A stretch of 64,000 nt of DNA. It comes from Arthrobacter crusticola. Its GTDB lineage: Bacteria > Actinomycetota > Actinomycetes > Actinomycetales > Micrococcaceae. The notes beneath the pieces are model-generated. The model made no database searches, was not told the DNA's origin, and worked only from the letters and a program-made list of their open reading frames with translations. The stretch covers positions 620,001-684,000 of the forward strand of contig NZ_SMTK01000001.1 of the NCBI RefSeq assembly GCF_004357995.1. Direction: 5' to 3'. Each line of letters opens with the position of its first letter. Positions within the stretch are counted from its first letter, which is position 1. Both the position numbers and the translations under genes were made by a program. Of the stretch, positions 50,779 to 59,768 are shown piece by piece.

Positions 50779-50855
50779 TGGTTGCGGGGACAGGATTTGA
50801 ACCTGTGACCTCTGGGTTATGAGCCCAGCGAGCTACCGAACTGCTCCACCCCGCG
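50779..50855 (-). tRNA. Initiator tRNA-Met (CAT)
   Basis: The 77-base gene folds as a cloverleaf with anticodon loop CTCATAA. It has the initiator features: a C1-A72 mismatch at the acceptor end (CGCGGGG / CCCCGCA) and three G-C pairs at the base of the anticodon stem (CTGGG/CCCAG). The CCA end is encoded. It stands alone. Confidence 0.95.
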
Positions 50856-50942
50856 GCGTAGTAAGAACGCTACAGGCCTGCGGTCGAATAAGCGAATCCG
50901 CCCGGTGCGTCCGAGGGTTCACAGGGCAGCCCTCGGCAGGGC

Positions 50943-52859
50943 TCAGGCACGGGCCTCCGGTGAGAAGCGCAGCCACAGCACGCGATGGGGCTCGAGGCCG
51001 AGCCCGGCGGACACGGTCACCTTGCGGCCCGAGAGGAGTTCGACGGCGGAACCGGGCAGGCCTGAGAGGGTCTCCGCGGTCACTTCCTGCCGAGTGTCGG
51101 CGAAGTTTGCAAGGACCAGGATCACTGAGGGCTTCGCGCCTGGCGCACTTGGCCGCTGGTAACCCAGGACGGAGCGGTTGTTCGTGCCAAAGGGCACCAG
51201 CCTGCCGCCGGTGAATTCGGGGGTGGCGGCCCGGACACGGATCAGGTGCTGCAGGCCCTTGAAGATCGCCCCCGGAGGGGTGGCCGGATCGTCCTTCAAC
51301 GCGTAGCGGGCCGCCGGGTAGGCGGGTCTCCCGACCCACCGGCTGTCCCCGGCCTTGCCCGGGTCCTGCGCGTACCCGTAGTCGTTGAGCTGGCCCACTT
51401 CGTCTCCCAGGTAGATCAGCGGGATGCCCCCGGTGCTGAGGACGATGGCATGGGCAAGCAGGATCCTGTCCACGGCGCCGGCGTCGCCGGCCTCCAGTCC
51501 GGCCAGCGACGCCGTCGTGCCGGAGATGCGGCAGTCCCCGGTGCGGGGGTTCTCCTGGAATGGCACGCCGCGGGCGAAGCTGCCCGGGAAACGGTTGACG
51601 AAGAATGCGTTGAGGAAGCGCCGGTGGTCGTACCCGCCGATGCCGAACTCTGCCGCATCCTCATCGGAGAAGGTCCAGCCGATGTCGTCGTGGCTGCGCA
51701 CGTAGTTCACCCAGGCGGCGCCGTGCGGAATGGCGTGGCGCCGCTCGAGGGCCTGGGCAAGGAGGAAGACCTCCCGGGTGGCGAGACTGTTCCAGATCAG
51801 TGCCATCTGCAGGGGGTTGTAGCTCAGCTGGCACTCCCCCGGGCTGATGTACTGAACCACCTCGTCCGGGTGCACAATGGCCTCGGATTTGAAGAGCAGA
51901 GACGGCGCGGCGAGCCGGCAGACCGCGTTGAACGCCTGGAGGAGGAGGTGCGCCTCGGGCAGGCTCTCGCAGGCCGTGCCCAGCTGCTTCCATACGAACG
52001 CGACCGCATCCATGCGCAGGACCTCCACGCCCTGGTTGGCGAGGAAGAGCATCTCCTGCGCCATCGCCCGGAACACCGCGGGGTTGCGGTAGTTGAGGTC
52101 CCATTGGAACGAATGGAAGGTGGCCCAGACCCAGCGCCCGTCGGGCAGCGGCACGAAGGACCCGGGGTGGTCGTCCGGGAAGATCTCGCGCACGGTGCGT
52201 TCATACGCATCCGGCATCTCCCGGTCCGGGAAGATCCAGTAGTACTTCTCGAATTCCGGGTCGCCGGCGAGCGCCTTCCTGGCCCACACGTGTTCGTTCG
52301 ACGTGTGGTTGAAGATGAAATCCACGACGAGCGAGATGCCGTTCGCCCGGAGTTCGGCAGCGATCGAGGCGAGTTCCTCAATGGTCCCGAGGGCCGGGTT
52401 CAGCTCCCGGTAGCTGGAGACCGCGTAGCCGCCGTCGGAGTTCGACTCCGGCGCGAGGAACAGCGGCATGAGGTGAAGGTAGGTGAGACCCAGTTCGCGG
52501 AAGTACGGGATGCGCGCCCGAAGCCCGGAGAGGTCGGTGGCGTACAGGTCCACGTAGCAGACACCGCCCAGCATCGCGTTGGACTGGAACCAGTCCGGCG
52601 CCGTGGCCCGGTCGGCGTCGAGCGCCTTGAGCCCGGCGGGCCGCTGCTGCCATGACTCGGCCGCCTCCACGGCCAGCAATACCAATTCGTCGTCGGCGCT
52701 CCCGCCGTAGATCCTGCGGAACAGGGACCGCAGGCGGGGGAATTCGCAGCGGAACTGTGCCTCGAAGGAGTCCCAGTCGGCGTCCGAGGTCCCCGGACGC
52801 CGGGCCGCCAGGACCTCCGCGGGGATGGACTCTTCACCGAGGTGCTTCCGGAAAACCAT
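50943..52859 (-). CDS. Amylosucrase-type GH13 enzyme
   Basis: The 638-residue enzyme matches GH13 subfamily 4 (amylosucrase or sucrose hydrolase): [17 protein letters not shown] (98-114), DFIFNHTS (180-187), nucleophile Asp284 in LRMDAVAF, acid/base Glu326 in [12 protein letters not shown] and the third carboxylate at His390-Asp391. There is an N-terminal helical domain before residue 95 and a C-terminal beta domain. It would use sucrose to build alpha-glucan or would hydrolyse it. No signal peptide is seen. ATG 52859 lies six bases after TAGGCT. Confidence 0.87.
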   Translation of the reverse strand: MVFRKHLGEESIPAEVLAARRPGTSDADWDSFEAQFRCEFPRLRSLFRRIYGGSADDELVLLAVEAAESWQQRPAGLKALDADRATAPDWFQSNAMLGGVCYVDLYATDLSGLRARIPYFRELGLTYLHLMPLFLAPESNSDGGYAVSSYRELNPALGTIEELASIAAELRANGISLVVDFIFNHTSNEHVWARKALAGDPEFEKYYWIFPDREMPDAYERTVREIFPDDHPGSFVPLPDGRWVWATFHSFQWDLNYRNPAVFRAMAQEMLFLANQGVEVLRMDAVAFVWKQLGTACESLPEAHLLLQAFNAVCRLAAPSLLFKSEAIVHPDEVVQYISPGECQLSYNPLQMALIWNSLATREVFLLAQALERRHAIPHGAAWVNYVRSHDDIGWTFSDEDAAEFGIGGYDHRRFLNAFFVNRFPGSFARGVPFQENPRTGDCRISGTTASLAGLEAGDAGAVDRILLAHAIVLSTGGIPLIYLGDEVGQLNDYGYAQDPGKAGDSRWVGRPAYPAARYALKDDPATPPGAIFKGLQHLIRVRAATPEFTGGRLVPFGTNNRSVLGYQRPSAPGAKPSVILVLANFADTRQEVTAETLSGLPGSAVELLSGRKVTVSAGLGLEPHRVLWLRFSPEARA

Positions 52860-53056
52860 GGGCACAGCCTATGGCAGGCTCGCTGCCGGCAGGGCCGGCG
52901 GCCAGGGCACGCGCGGCGCCGTCTTGACGGGCAGCCGGAGGCGTGCCCTGCGCGGGTGCCGCCTTGTGCCGGGACCGCGCCCGGGTACCGGGACCCCGGC
53001 CCCGGACGGGACCCGGGAAGCGGCCCGTCCCACGCCGCCCCGCGTTAGGGTGAGGC

Positions 53057-53548
53057 ATGCCATTTCGAGCGCCCTGGCTGCGTCCCGCCGTCTTCGGTGG
53101 AGCGCTCCTGCTCACCGGCGGCTGCGGTGCGCCCTTCGGTGCAGGGTGTACTGCGGTCGGGGCGGTCGATGGCGTCTCGACAACCGTTACCGACGACTCT
53201 GTCCGCGGGCTCGAAGCGCTCGAGCTGGAGGTGTGCCGGGAGGGCCGGTGCACGAAAGCCGAAGTGGCGCTGAGTGCGGGAACGGTGTCCGTCGACCAGG
53301 GCTGCGACGACGGAATCTGCGTGGCGTCGGCCAGCCCGGATGGCACCCTCGTTGGCTTCGCGCCGTTGGACCTTCCCGGCGGCGAGGTGGAGATCCGGGC
53401 AACGGTCACCAATCGGGAAGGGCAAACGCGGGTGCTCGTTCCTGTCCGCGCCAGAGCGGAGGTCGTGCGCCCCAACGGCCCCCAGTGCCCCGGAGAGGCG
53501 CACCAGCTCGCCCTCACCATCGACAGCGAAGGCCTCTCAACGCGCTGA
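53057..53548 (+). CDS. Small putative lipoprotein of unknown function
   Basis: The 163-residue product has a signal-like segment (about 8-21) and a lipobox-like TGGC with Cys23, though the -3 residue is not the usual Leu, so anchoring is less certain. Six further cysteines (near 31, 54, 59, 76, 82 and 139) suggest disulfides. ATG 53057 follows TAGGGT by five bases, a leaderless pattern. It converges on the GAF gene. No known domain is seen. Confidence 0.7.
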   Translation: MPFRAPWLRPAVFGGALLLTGGCGAPFGAGCTAVGAVDGVSTTVTDDSVRGLEALELEVCREGRCTKAEVALSAGTVSVDQGCDDGICVASASPDGTLVGFAPLDLPGGEVEIRATVTNREGQTRVLVPVRARAEVVRPNGPQCPGEAHQLALTIDSEGLSTR

Positions 53549-53570
53549 TCGTGTCCGGATCGAGTCTCCC

Positions 53571-54368
53571 CTACGGCGTGACTTCATGCTGCGCGGCCTC
53601 GGCCAGGGACCGCAGCACGCGCCGGTCCTCATCGGTGAACCCCCTCGGATTCTGGTCGATGACGCAGATGGTGCCGATGGTCCACCCGCCCGGGCCCAGC
53701 AGCGGGTGCCCTGCGTAGAAGCGGATGTGCGGCTCGCCGACGACGAGCGGGCTCGACCTGAATCGCTCGTCGGACAGCGTGTCACACACGACCATCGGCC
53801 CCGCGCTGCGGATGGTCTGGTTGCAGAAGGTGCTCTCCCGCTCAAGGTTTTGGCCGAGTGTGCCGATGACCGATTTGAGGAACTGCCGGCGCTCGGCGAT
53901 CAGTGCCACGATCGAAGAGGAAACCCCGAAATGTTCGCGCGCCCGCCGGGTGATGCGGTCGAAGCGCTCCTCCGGCGGCGAATCAAGCAGGCCCGTTTCA
54001 TGCAGGGCCCGCATCCGCTGGGCCTCGGCCTGCTCGGCTGTGAGGAAGACGGCACCCGCCGCGCCGAGTGATTCGAGCGGGTCACCGGTAGCCGTCCGGC
54101 CCGCTCCGCTCCGGGCCTCCGCCCACCCGCCGCCTTCGTCGAGACCCGGCAGCTTCCGGCCGGTCTCCTCGAAGGCCTCACGCAATGCGGAGGTGAGGAT
54201 GTCCCGTTCAAGGGAAGGAATCGTCTGGAGCCCCTGCAGATAGGCGTCGATCTCGATCTGGGCGAGCGAGCCTCCGACGGCGAAGTACCGGATCCACAGC
54301 TCCTCGGTGTTGAGTCCCGCCTCGGAGGCCGCTCGGGACACCAGCTCTCGCTGCCTCTGCTCATCCAC
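53571..54368 (-). CDS. GAF-domain protein
   Basis: The 265-residue cytoplasmic protein has an N-terminal helical region (about 1-75) and a C-terminal GAF domain (about 115-260) of the type RFDRITRRAREHFGVSS...ESTFCNQTIRSAGPMVV..FYAGHPLLGPGGWTIGTICVID. No kinase or output domain follows. GTG 54368 has GAGG upstream. It is divergent from the GAF-ANTAR gene across 205 bp with several small dyads. The ligand is unknown. Confidence 0.83.
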   Translation of the reverse strand: MDEQRQRELVSRAASEAGLNTEELWIRYFAVGGSLAQIEIDAYLQGLQTIPSLERDILTSALREAFEETGRKLPGLDEGGGWAEARSGAGRTATGDPLESLGAAGAVFLTAEQAEAQRMRALHETGLLDSPPEERFDRITRRAREHFGVSSSIVALIAERRQFLKSVIGTLGQNLERESTFCNQTIRSAGPMVVCDTLSDERFRSSPLVVGEPHIRFYAGHPLLGPGGWTIGTICVIDQNPRGFTDEDRRVLRSLAEAAQHEVTP

Positions 54369-54547
54369 CGAAGAACCTCGAATGTGTGCGCGGGCTCGGC
54401 TGCGGTGCCGGACCCTGGAATCAGGACCGCGGACCGCTAGACGGTCCACGACCGAGGCTATTTGACGGGCCGGTCCCAGAAAAGCCAAAGGTCCACTGGA
54501 CGGGATCCGGAAAAATGCTTTAGGTAACGCTCCGGATGAGCTAAACA

Positions 54548-54567
54548 AGGGCTCCTAGCCCTAAGCT
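54548..54567 (+). promoter_or_regulatory. Leaderless promoter and dyad before the GAF-ANTAR gene
   Basis: TAAGCT (54562-54567) ends six bases before ATG 54574. AGGGCT-CCT-AGCCCT (54548-54562) is a perfect dyad abutting it, and GTCCA-C-TGGAC (54491-54501) lies further up in the shared intergenic region. Confidence 0.45.
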
Positions 54568-54573
54568 GATCCA

Positions 54574-55305
54574 ATGCGGAAAGATGCGGGAAGCGATTCG
54601 GTGGCGCGTCAGCTCCAGCAGCTGATTCTTGAGTCCGAGAACGTTGAACTGTTCCTCGAGGCGTTTGCCTCACACACCGCGACCATCCTTGCACCCGAGG
54701 TCAAGACCCACTGCGGCATCACGCTCAAACGCAATGACCGGGCAACCACCGTGGCCAGCAGCAGCGTCGCCGCAACCGAACTCGACGAGGTCCAGTACGG
54801 CTACGGCGACGGGCCCTGCCTGACAGCGATCCGGACCGGGAAGACCGCCGTCGTGCAGGATGCGCGGACCGATCCCAGGTGGCCCGACTATCTCGACGCG
54901 ATCAAGGACCGCGGGTTCTATTCCGTCCTCGGGGTACCCCTGATGACGGGTCGCGACGGCGGCGCCGCGGTGAACCTGTACGCCGAGGAGCCCGGTGTCT
55001 TCAGCGCCGGCATCGTGGGCCGTGTCGAGGAGTACGCGGCGGAAGCGGCAAGCACCCTTGAACTCGCCCTGCAGCTTGCCGCACACAAGGACGCGGCCGC
55101 GAACCTGCAGGCTGCCATGGAGTCCCGCACCAACATCGACATCGCAGTGGGCATCATCATTGCCCAGAACCGCTGCACGCAGGAGGAGGCCATCCAGATC
55201 CTCCGGCGCGCCTCAAGCCACCAGAACGTCAAGCTCCGTGTCCTCGCCGAGCAGCTAGTGCAGTCCGTCGCGACGGCGCCGGCCACCACCCACTTCACCA
55301 ACTAG
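54574..55305 (+). CDS. GAF-ANTAR transcription antiterminator
   Basis: The 243-residue protein has a GAF domain (about 20-165) and a C-terminal ANTAR RNA-binding domain (about 173-235; SRTNIDIAVGIIIAQNRCTQEEAIQILRRAS). ANTAR proteins bind two-hexaloop RNA hairpins to prevent termination. No target is evident nearby. The next gene starts 31 bases later. GAF-ANTAR proteins are frequent in Arthrobacter-type genomes. Confidence 0.92.
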   Translation: MRKDAGSDSVARQLQQLILESENVELFLEAFASHTATILAPEVKTHCGITLKRNDRATTVASSSVAATELDEVQYGYGDGPCLTAIRTGKTAVVQDARTDPRWPDYLDAIKDRGFYSVLGVPLMTGRDGGAAVNLYAEEPGVFSAGIVGRVEEYAAEAASTLELALQLAAHKDAAANLQAAMESRTNIDIAVGIIIAQNRCTQEEAIQILRRASSHQNVKLRVLAEQLVQSVATAPATTHFTN

Positions 55306-55335
55306 ACCCGCGCCGGTCTGGCTGATGCCACTGCC

Positions 55336-56367
55336 GTGCCTCCCGAAAGCGACCCCGTGCCCCTGCCGCGTCCCGTCACCGCCGCGCTCGGCCATGCCCC
55401 GGGGCTTCTCGTCATGGCGGCCGCCGTCGCCCTCGCCGTCCTTCTGGCGAACCTCCAGGGATTTGCCGGGGCCCTGGTCATCGCCCTCGGCCTCGGCCTG
55501 CTCGTACGAAACAGCGGGCTCTTCCACCCGCGCCTGAACCCGGGCATCCGCGCGGCCACTAAACGGTTCCTGCGTCTGGGCGTGGTGGTGCTGGGTCTTC
55601 AGCTTTCCCTCCCGGAGATCGTGGGCCTCGGCCTGCCTGTGCTCGGTCTTATCGTGGCCTCCGTATTCATCAGCTTTTTCCTCACCCGGTACCTCGGCGA
55701 GCGCCTGGGCCTGAGCCGGGCCGCGTCCACCCTGATGGCCGCCGGGTTTTCCATCTGCGGCGCCTCGGCGATCGCCGGCATGCAGAGCATCGTTGACGCC
55801 GACGACGATGAAGTGGCCAGTGCCGTGGCCATGGTGACGCTGTACGGGTCAGCGGTGATCCTCGGGCTTCCGGTGGTGGGCGGCCTCCTGGGGCTTTCCG
55901 GGGAGACCTTCGGACTGTGGTCGGGCCTGGCCGTGCACGAGGTGGCCCAGGTGGTGGCCACCGCCAGCACAGGGGGCGCCGCGGCCCTGGCGGTGGCCAC
56001 GGTCGTGAAGCTCGGCCGGGTTGTCCTCCTGGCGCCGGTGGCCGCCCTTGTCTCCTTCGGGATCAGCCGCTCGACAGCCCATCCGCGTAAGGCCGGCGCC
56101 CGATCGGCGCCCGCTGTACCCCTGTTCGTCGTCGGCTTCCTCGTTCTGGTCCTCGTCCGCTCCACCGGCCTTGTCCCGGCCCCGGTGCTGCAGGGCGCCT
56201 CGGTCACGGCCACGCTCCTGCTGGCGGCCGCGATGTTCGGCCTCGGCGTCGGGATCCATATCCCTCAGCTGGTCCGCACCGGCGGGCGCAGTCTGATCCT
56301 GGGTGGCGTTTCAACGGTCTTCCTCGGGGCGCTCACCCTTGCCGGCGCGGTCCTGGTCACCGCCTAA
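55336..56367 (+). CDS. YeiH/UPF0324-family putative sulfate exporter
   Basis: The 343-residue protein has about ten hydrophobic segments and the family blocks FSICGASAIAG and VHEVAQVVA. The YeiH family is annotated as putative sulfate exporters on limited evidence. GTG 55336 is the start. A hairpin follows at 56384. Confidence 0.86.
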   Translation: MPPESDPVPLPRPVTAALGHAPGLLVMAAAVALAVLLANLQGFAGALVIALGLGLLVRNSGLFHPRLNPGIRAATKRFLRLGVVVLGLQLSLPEIVGLGLPVLGLIVASVFISFFLTRYLGERLGLSRAASTLMAAGFSICGASAIAGMQSIVDADDDEVASAVAMVTLYGSAVILGLPVVGGLLGLSGETFGLWSGLAVHEVAQVVATASTGGAAALAVATVVKLGRVVLLAPVAALVSFGISRSTAHPRKAGARSAPAVPLFVVGFLVLVLVRSTGLVPAPVLQGASVTATLLLAAAMFGLGVGIHIPQLVRTGGRSLILGGVSTVFLGALTLAGAVLVTA

Positions 56368-56383
56368 CCGCCCTGCTAGGGAG

Positions 56384-56407
56384 CCCTGCGGGCTGGACAC
56401 CGCAGGG
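56384..56407. terminator. Hairpin between convergent genes
   Basis: CCCTGCGG (56384-56391) pairs with CCGCAGGG (56400-56407) across an eight-base loop, in the 62-bp gap between the YeiH-like gene and the small membrane protein gene. No T tract. Confidence 0.5.
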
Positions 56408-56429
56408 ATCGGCGGACCGCCTCCCGGCG

Positions 56430-56777
56430 TCAGATGCCCTCCTGGTAGCCCCGCAGTAGAGTGTCGTTCGGGTTCGTGGGCCGGTCCTCGGCGGGGAGCG
56501 TGTGGTGGTCGTGCCGGTCGGCATAGGTTCGGGGCCTTCTCATTCCCGCGGCGGATCGGCGGCGTCCGACGATCAGGACCGCCGCGCCTGCCAGCAGGGC
56601 GACGGCGCCGAGCCCGAGCAGGGTCAGCGCTTCTGCCGAATTGCCGCCGCCGCCGTACGTGGCCCGGTTGAGGGCATCGATGCCCGGCACCAAAAGGGCC
56701 GCGGCGAGGATGAGGATGCCGCCCCCCGCCACGGTAAGCCACTGTCCGGGTCTGTCCGCCCGCTTGTTGCTGGTCAT
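56430..56777 (-). CDS. Small two-segment membrane protein, unknown function
   Basis: The 115-residue protein has two hydrophobic segments (about 13-33 and 50-71) and a polar C-terminal tail ending in DTLLRGYQEGI. ATG 56777 has a GGGGGATCC ribosome binding site. No domain is recognised. It is divergent from the methyltransferase across 228 bp, where only the leaderless promoter of the latter is evident. Confidence 0.7.
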   Translation of the reverse strand: MTSNKRADRPGQWLTVAGGGILILAAALLVPGIDALNRATYGGGGNSAEALTLLGLGAVALLAGAAVLIVGRRRSAAGMRRPRTYADRHDHHTLPAEDRPTNPNDTLLRGYQEGI

Positions 56778-57005
56778 TGGATCCCCCTCGCGGCGGGCCG
56801 CCGAGGCCGCACCTGCGCCAAATGTACCTCCGGGAGGAGCTCCCGAACAGTGCGGCCGGGCAGGGCCGAGGCGCCCCGCCACTGCGCTGCCGCGTGGACG
56901 GCGGCCCCTGAATCCCGGCCCGGCGGACGGTGCCCGCTCGACTGAGCGTGAATCTTCCGCTGCTCGCCGCCGTCCCGTCCCCGGAGCGATTGGTAGGGTC
57001 GGTCC

Positions 57006-57788
57006 ATGGCTGACTACGATCCGCGGCTTGTGCGGCTCTACGACGCCGACAATCCCGGCGGCCCTGATCACGACTTCTTCCGCTCCCTCGCCGATGAGGT
57101 GGGCGCCCGCACGATTGTGGATCTGGGGTGCGGAACCGGCCTGCTTACCGTAGCGCTCGCCGCGCCCGCGCGGACGGTGACCGGGATCGATCCCTCGGCG
57201 TCGATGCTTGCACTCGCCCGTTCCCGCCCCGGAGCGGAGCGGGTGACCTGGCGCGTGGGCGACTCGGCGGCCATCGGTGCGGCCCAGGCCGACCTCGTGG
57301 TGATGAGCGGCAACACCGCCCAGCACATTATCGGCGAGGCCTGGCACCGGGCCCTGGCCGACATCTACCGCGGCCTCCGCCCCGGGGGGTCCCTCGCGTT
57401 CGAGCGGCGCAACCCGGCCGCCAGGGAGTGGGAAAACTGGACGAGGGACAAGAGCTACAGCACCCGTCAGACCGCGGTAGGTGAACTGGTGGAGTGGTAC
57501 GAGGTCACTTCCGTTGGGGAAACAGGCGACGTTTCCTTCACCAGCCACAACCTTCTGACCGCGCCGGGTCAGCAGGTACCCGAGGCGATTACGGAACATG
57601 CGACCCTGGCCTTCCACGGGATTGACGAGGTCACCGCCGATGTTGGAGCAGCAGGTCTGGAACCGGTGGGGACCTGGGGCGGGTGGCGCCGCCAGCCGAT
57701 GACGGCAACGAGTCCTCTGATGGTCTTCCACGCCCGGCGGCCGGTGGACGGCATCCGCGGCACGGTGAACCGGCGCTGTCCCGGCTGA
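57006..57788 (+). CDS. Class I SAM-dependent methyltransferase
   Basis: The 260-residue protein has the SAM motif VDLGCGTGLLTVALA (about 39-53) and VTGIDPSASML. The target is unknown. ATG 57006 follows TAGGGT by six bases, a leaderless start sharing the sequence TAGGGT-x-GGTCCATG with the metallo-hydrolase at 48937. Confidence 0.88.
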   Translation: MADYDPRLVRLYDADNPGGPDHDFFRSLADEVGARTIVDLGCGTGLLTVALAAPARTVTGIDPSASMLALARSRPGAERVTWRVGDSAAIGAAQADLVVMSGNTAQHIIGEAWHRALADIYRGLRPGGSLAFERRNPAAREWENWTRDKSYSTRQTAVGELVEWYEVTSVGETGDVSFTSHNLLTAPGQQVPEAITEHATLAFHGIDEVTADVGAAGLEPVGTWGGWRRQPMTATSPLMVFHARRPVDGIRGTVNRRCPG

Positions 57789-57860
57789 TCCGCACGCAGG
57801 TTTAGTAACGCCTGGACACAAACCCGGCTGGTCCCCCTCCGTGCGCCCATCCTGCCCGTT

Positions 57861-58859
57861 CTACCCGCTCAGCGCCGCAAGGAGCTCCCGTTCCTCGTCG
57901 CGGGTGAGTCCGGCCCGCCGGGGCCGGTCGGGCCCCTGGGCCTCCTCCCACTCCAGGGCCGCCTCCAGCGTTTCCTCGAGGGGGCGCAGCACCAGGCCCG
58001 CGTCCAGTGCGCGCTTGTTGGACCGGGCGTTCATCCCCTGGCAGTCCGGATCGCTGAGCCACAGGGGCAGCGAGCGGGGACCTGCCCACTCGCCCACTCC
58101 CCGGGCGTGCAGCCACTGCGCGTCCGCCGTCACCAGGGGTCCCTCGTGCCGGGCGACCCGGCGGGCCGCGGCGAGATGGTCGGCGAAGGACCTGCTCTCA
58201 CCCATGGCGTTGTACACCCCGCCGCGCTGTTCCTGGCAGCAGGTGACCACCCATGCCGCGAGGTCCCGGACGTCGATGACCTGCGTGGGCAGATCCGGCC
58301 CTTCGGGGATCAGCACCGCTCCGCTGGGGTCGGAGGGGTGCGCAAACCGCAGCGGCCAGTACCCGGTGCGGCCGGACCCATCGCCGGGTCCTCCGATGAG
58401 TCCGGCGCGGGCGATCATGCTGCGTGCGGGGCCGAAGGCTTCCACCACGGCCTGCTCACATGCCACTTTGGCGGGCCCGTAGGCCTCCATGGTGTCCATG
58501 ATGTCGGCGTCGAGGGGCGGCAGGAGGGGCGCGTCCTCGTCCTGACCGGCCGGGCCCTGGTCCGCATAGGCGCTTCCCGAGGAAATGAAGAGGTAGTAGC
58601 GGGCGTTCCGGAGATCCCGGACGGCACGCCGGACCTGGCCGGGCTGCAGGGAGACGTCCACGACGGCATCCCAGCGGCCTCCGGCCACCCGCCAGAGCCC
58701 TTCCCTGTCGTCCCGGTCGATGTCCACGAAGGACGCCCCGCCCGGAACCGCACCCGAGCGTCCCCTCGCCGCGCAGGTCACGTCATGGCCGCGCTCCACC
58801 GCGTGCCGGGCGATCTCGTGGCCGAGCCAGGCGGTACCGCCGAGGACGAGTAGTTTCAT
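57861..58859 (-). CDS. NAD-dependent epimerase/reductase-like SDR
   Basis: The 332-residue extended SDR has GGTAWLGHEI at the N terminus and YGPAKVACEQAV (a YxxxK) near 130. It resembles isoflavone-reductase or sugar-epimerase like proteins common in actinobacteria. It stands alone and converges on the methyltransferase. The substrate is unknown. Confidence 0.82.
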   Translation of the reverse strand: MKLLVLGGTAWLGHEIARHAVERGHDVTCAARGRSGAVPGGASFVDIDRDDREGLWRVAGGRWDAVVDVSLQPGQVRRAVRDLRNARYYLFISSGSAYADQGPAGQDEDAPLLPPLDADIMDTMEAYGPAKVACEQAVVEAFGPARSMIARAGLIGGPGDGSGRTGYWPLRFAHPSDPSGAVLIPEGPDLPTQVIDVRDLAAWVVTCCQEQRGGVYNAMGESRSFADHLAAARRVARHEGPLVTADAQWLHARGVGEWAGPRSLPLWLSDPDCQGMNARSNKRALDAGLVLRPLEETLEAALEWEEAQGPDRPRRAGLTRDEERELLAALSG

Positions 58860-58901
58860 CAGGCCATCAAATCAGGTGGGCCGCCCCGGCGGAAGGCCCT
58901 A

Positions 58902-59483
58902 TCACCATGACGTGCTGTAGGGCTCCGACCAGAGAATTGCCGTCAGGGTGACGCCCTTGAACCAGGCGCCGTACATAGCGTCAAGTTCCTCGGGATCCGA
59001 GGTTCCTTCGGCGAGGAACGGGCGCATCGTGGCCGTCAGGGGGACGATGAACCCGATCAGGTACCGCAGCTTGATCTCGGCTGCCGGAGACTCCACCGCA
59101 TCGGTGAGGTTCTTCTTCGCCGAGGTGTGGCGCAGGCCCACTTCGTGCTGGTAGTTCAGCCACTCCTGATCGTGCTCGCGTGAACACAGATCGACGACCC
59201 AGATCTTGAAGCGCTCGCGCACCGCCGCAAGGTAGTCCGGATCGGGGTTTCCGTCGGCACCGGCGAAGCTTTCGATGAGGAACGGGTGGTCGCCGACGTA
59301 GCCGTACCAGACGTCGAGGATCTCATCGGTGCGCGGTTCAAGGATCGGTCGAGCCCGGAGGAGAGCCTGCCGGTCGGCGTCCGTCCACAGGATCGTTTCT
59401 TCGATCTTCCGAAGGTCGTCGAGCGAAACGGGGCTGGTTTCGAGATCCGCACTGCCATAGGTGTAACCGCGGGGTCCGGTCAT
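58902..59483 (-). CDS. Stand-alone protoglobin
   Basis: The 193-residue protein is a globin-fold protoglobin without an output domain. The block EWLNYQHEVGLRHT (107-120) contains the proximal histidine candidates His113 and His119; the N-terminal extension and the final WFKGVTLTAILWSEPY fit the family. It could bind O2, CO or NO. The next gene downstream on the strand is the epimerase, 42 bp away, so they may be co-transcribed. The 5' leader is about 215 nt if the promoter at 59705 is used. Confidence 0.85.
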   Translation of the reverse strand: MTGPRGYTYGSADLETSPVSLDDLRKIEETILWTDADRQALLRARPILEPRTDEILDVWYGYVGDHPFLIESFAGADGNPDPDYLAAVRERFKIWVVDLCSREHDQEWLNYQHEVGLRHTSAKKNLTDAVESPAAEIKLRYLIGFIVPLTATMRPFLAEGTSDPEELDAMYGAWFKGVTLTAILWSEPYSTSW

Positions 59484-59704
59484 GGCGGCCCTTCCTGAGT
59501 AGCGGGGGAGGCCGGTCCGCGGCGGTGGCCTGCAGCGAGTGGGAACCGGACCGGCCGGGGTCTGTGCCCGTTGGGGCGGGCGGGTCGTGCACCCGCGGGT
59601 CCTCCCGCTGAGGATGCAACCTACGTCTCCGGCCCGGGCTGAACTTCGCGCAGGTGGAGGGGCGCGTCTGCCGTGGTTTGCGCGTCGGCGCTGACGGCCC
59701 TCGT

Positions 59705-59733
59705 AGTCTAAATTCGCGTTCAGTGGAAATCAA
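59705..59733 (-). promoter_or_regulatory. Sigma-70-type promoter upstream of protoglobin
   Basis: On the minus strand TTGATT (59728-59733) and TAGACT (59705-59710) are separated by 17 bases. Transcription toward protoglobin would begin near 59698, leaving a GC-rich leader of about 215 nt in which I see no RNA gene. Confidence 0.6.
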
Positions 59734-59768
59734 AGAATGACAGTGCGTCGGAGCCGGCACGCACCTGC

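Noticed and set aside
50779..50855. tRNA gene as an integration site
   Set aside because: No integrase or repeat of the tRNA 3' end was found within the window.
53057..54368. A secreted toxin/immunity pair from the Cys-rich lipoprotein and GAF gene
   Set aside because: The genes converge, the GAF protein has a normal sensor fold, and there is no toxin motif.
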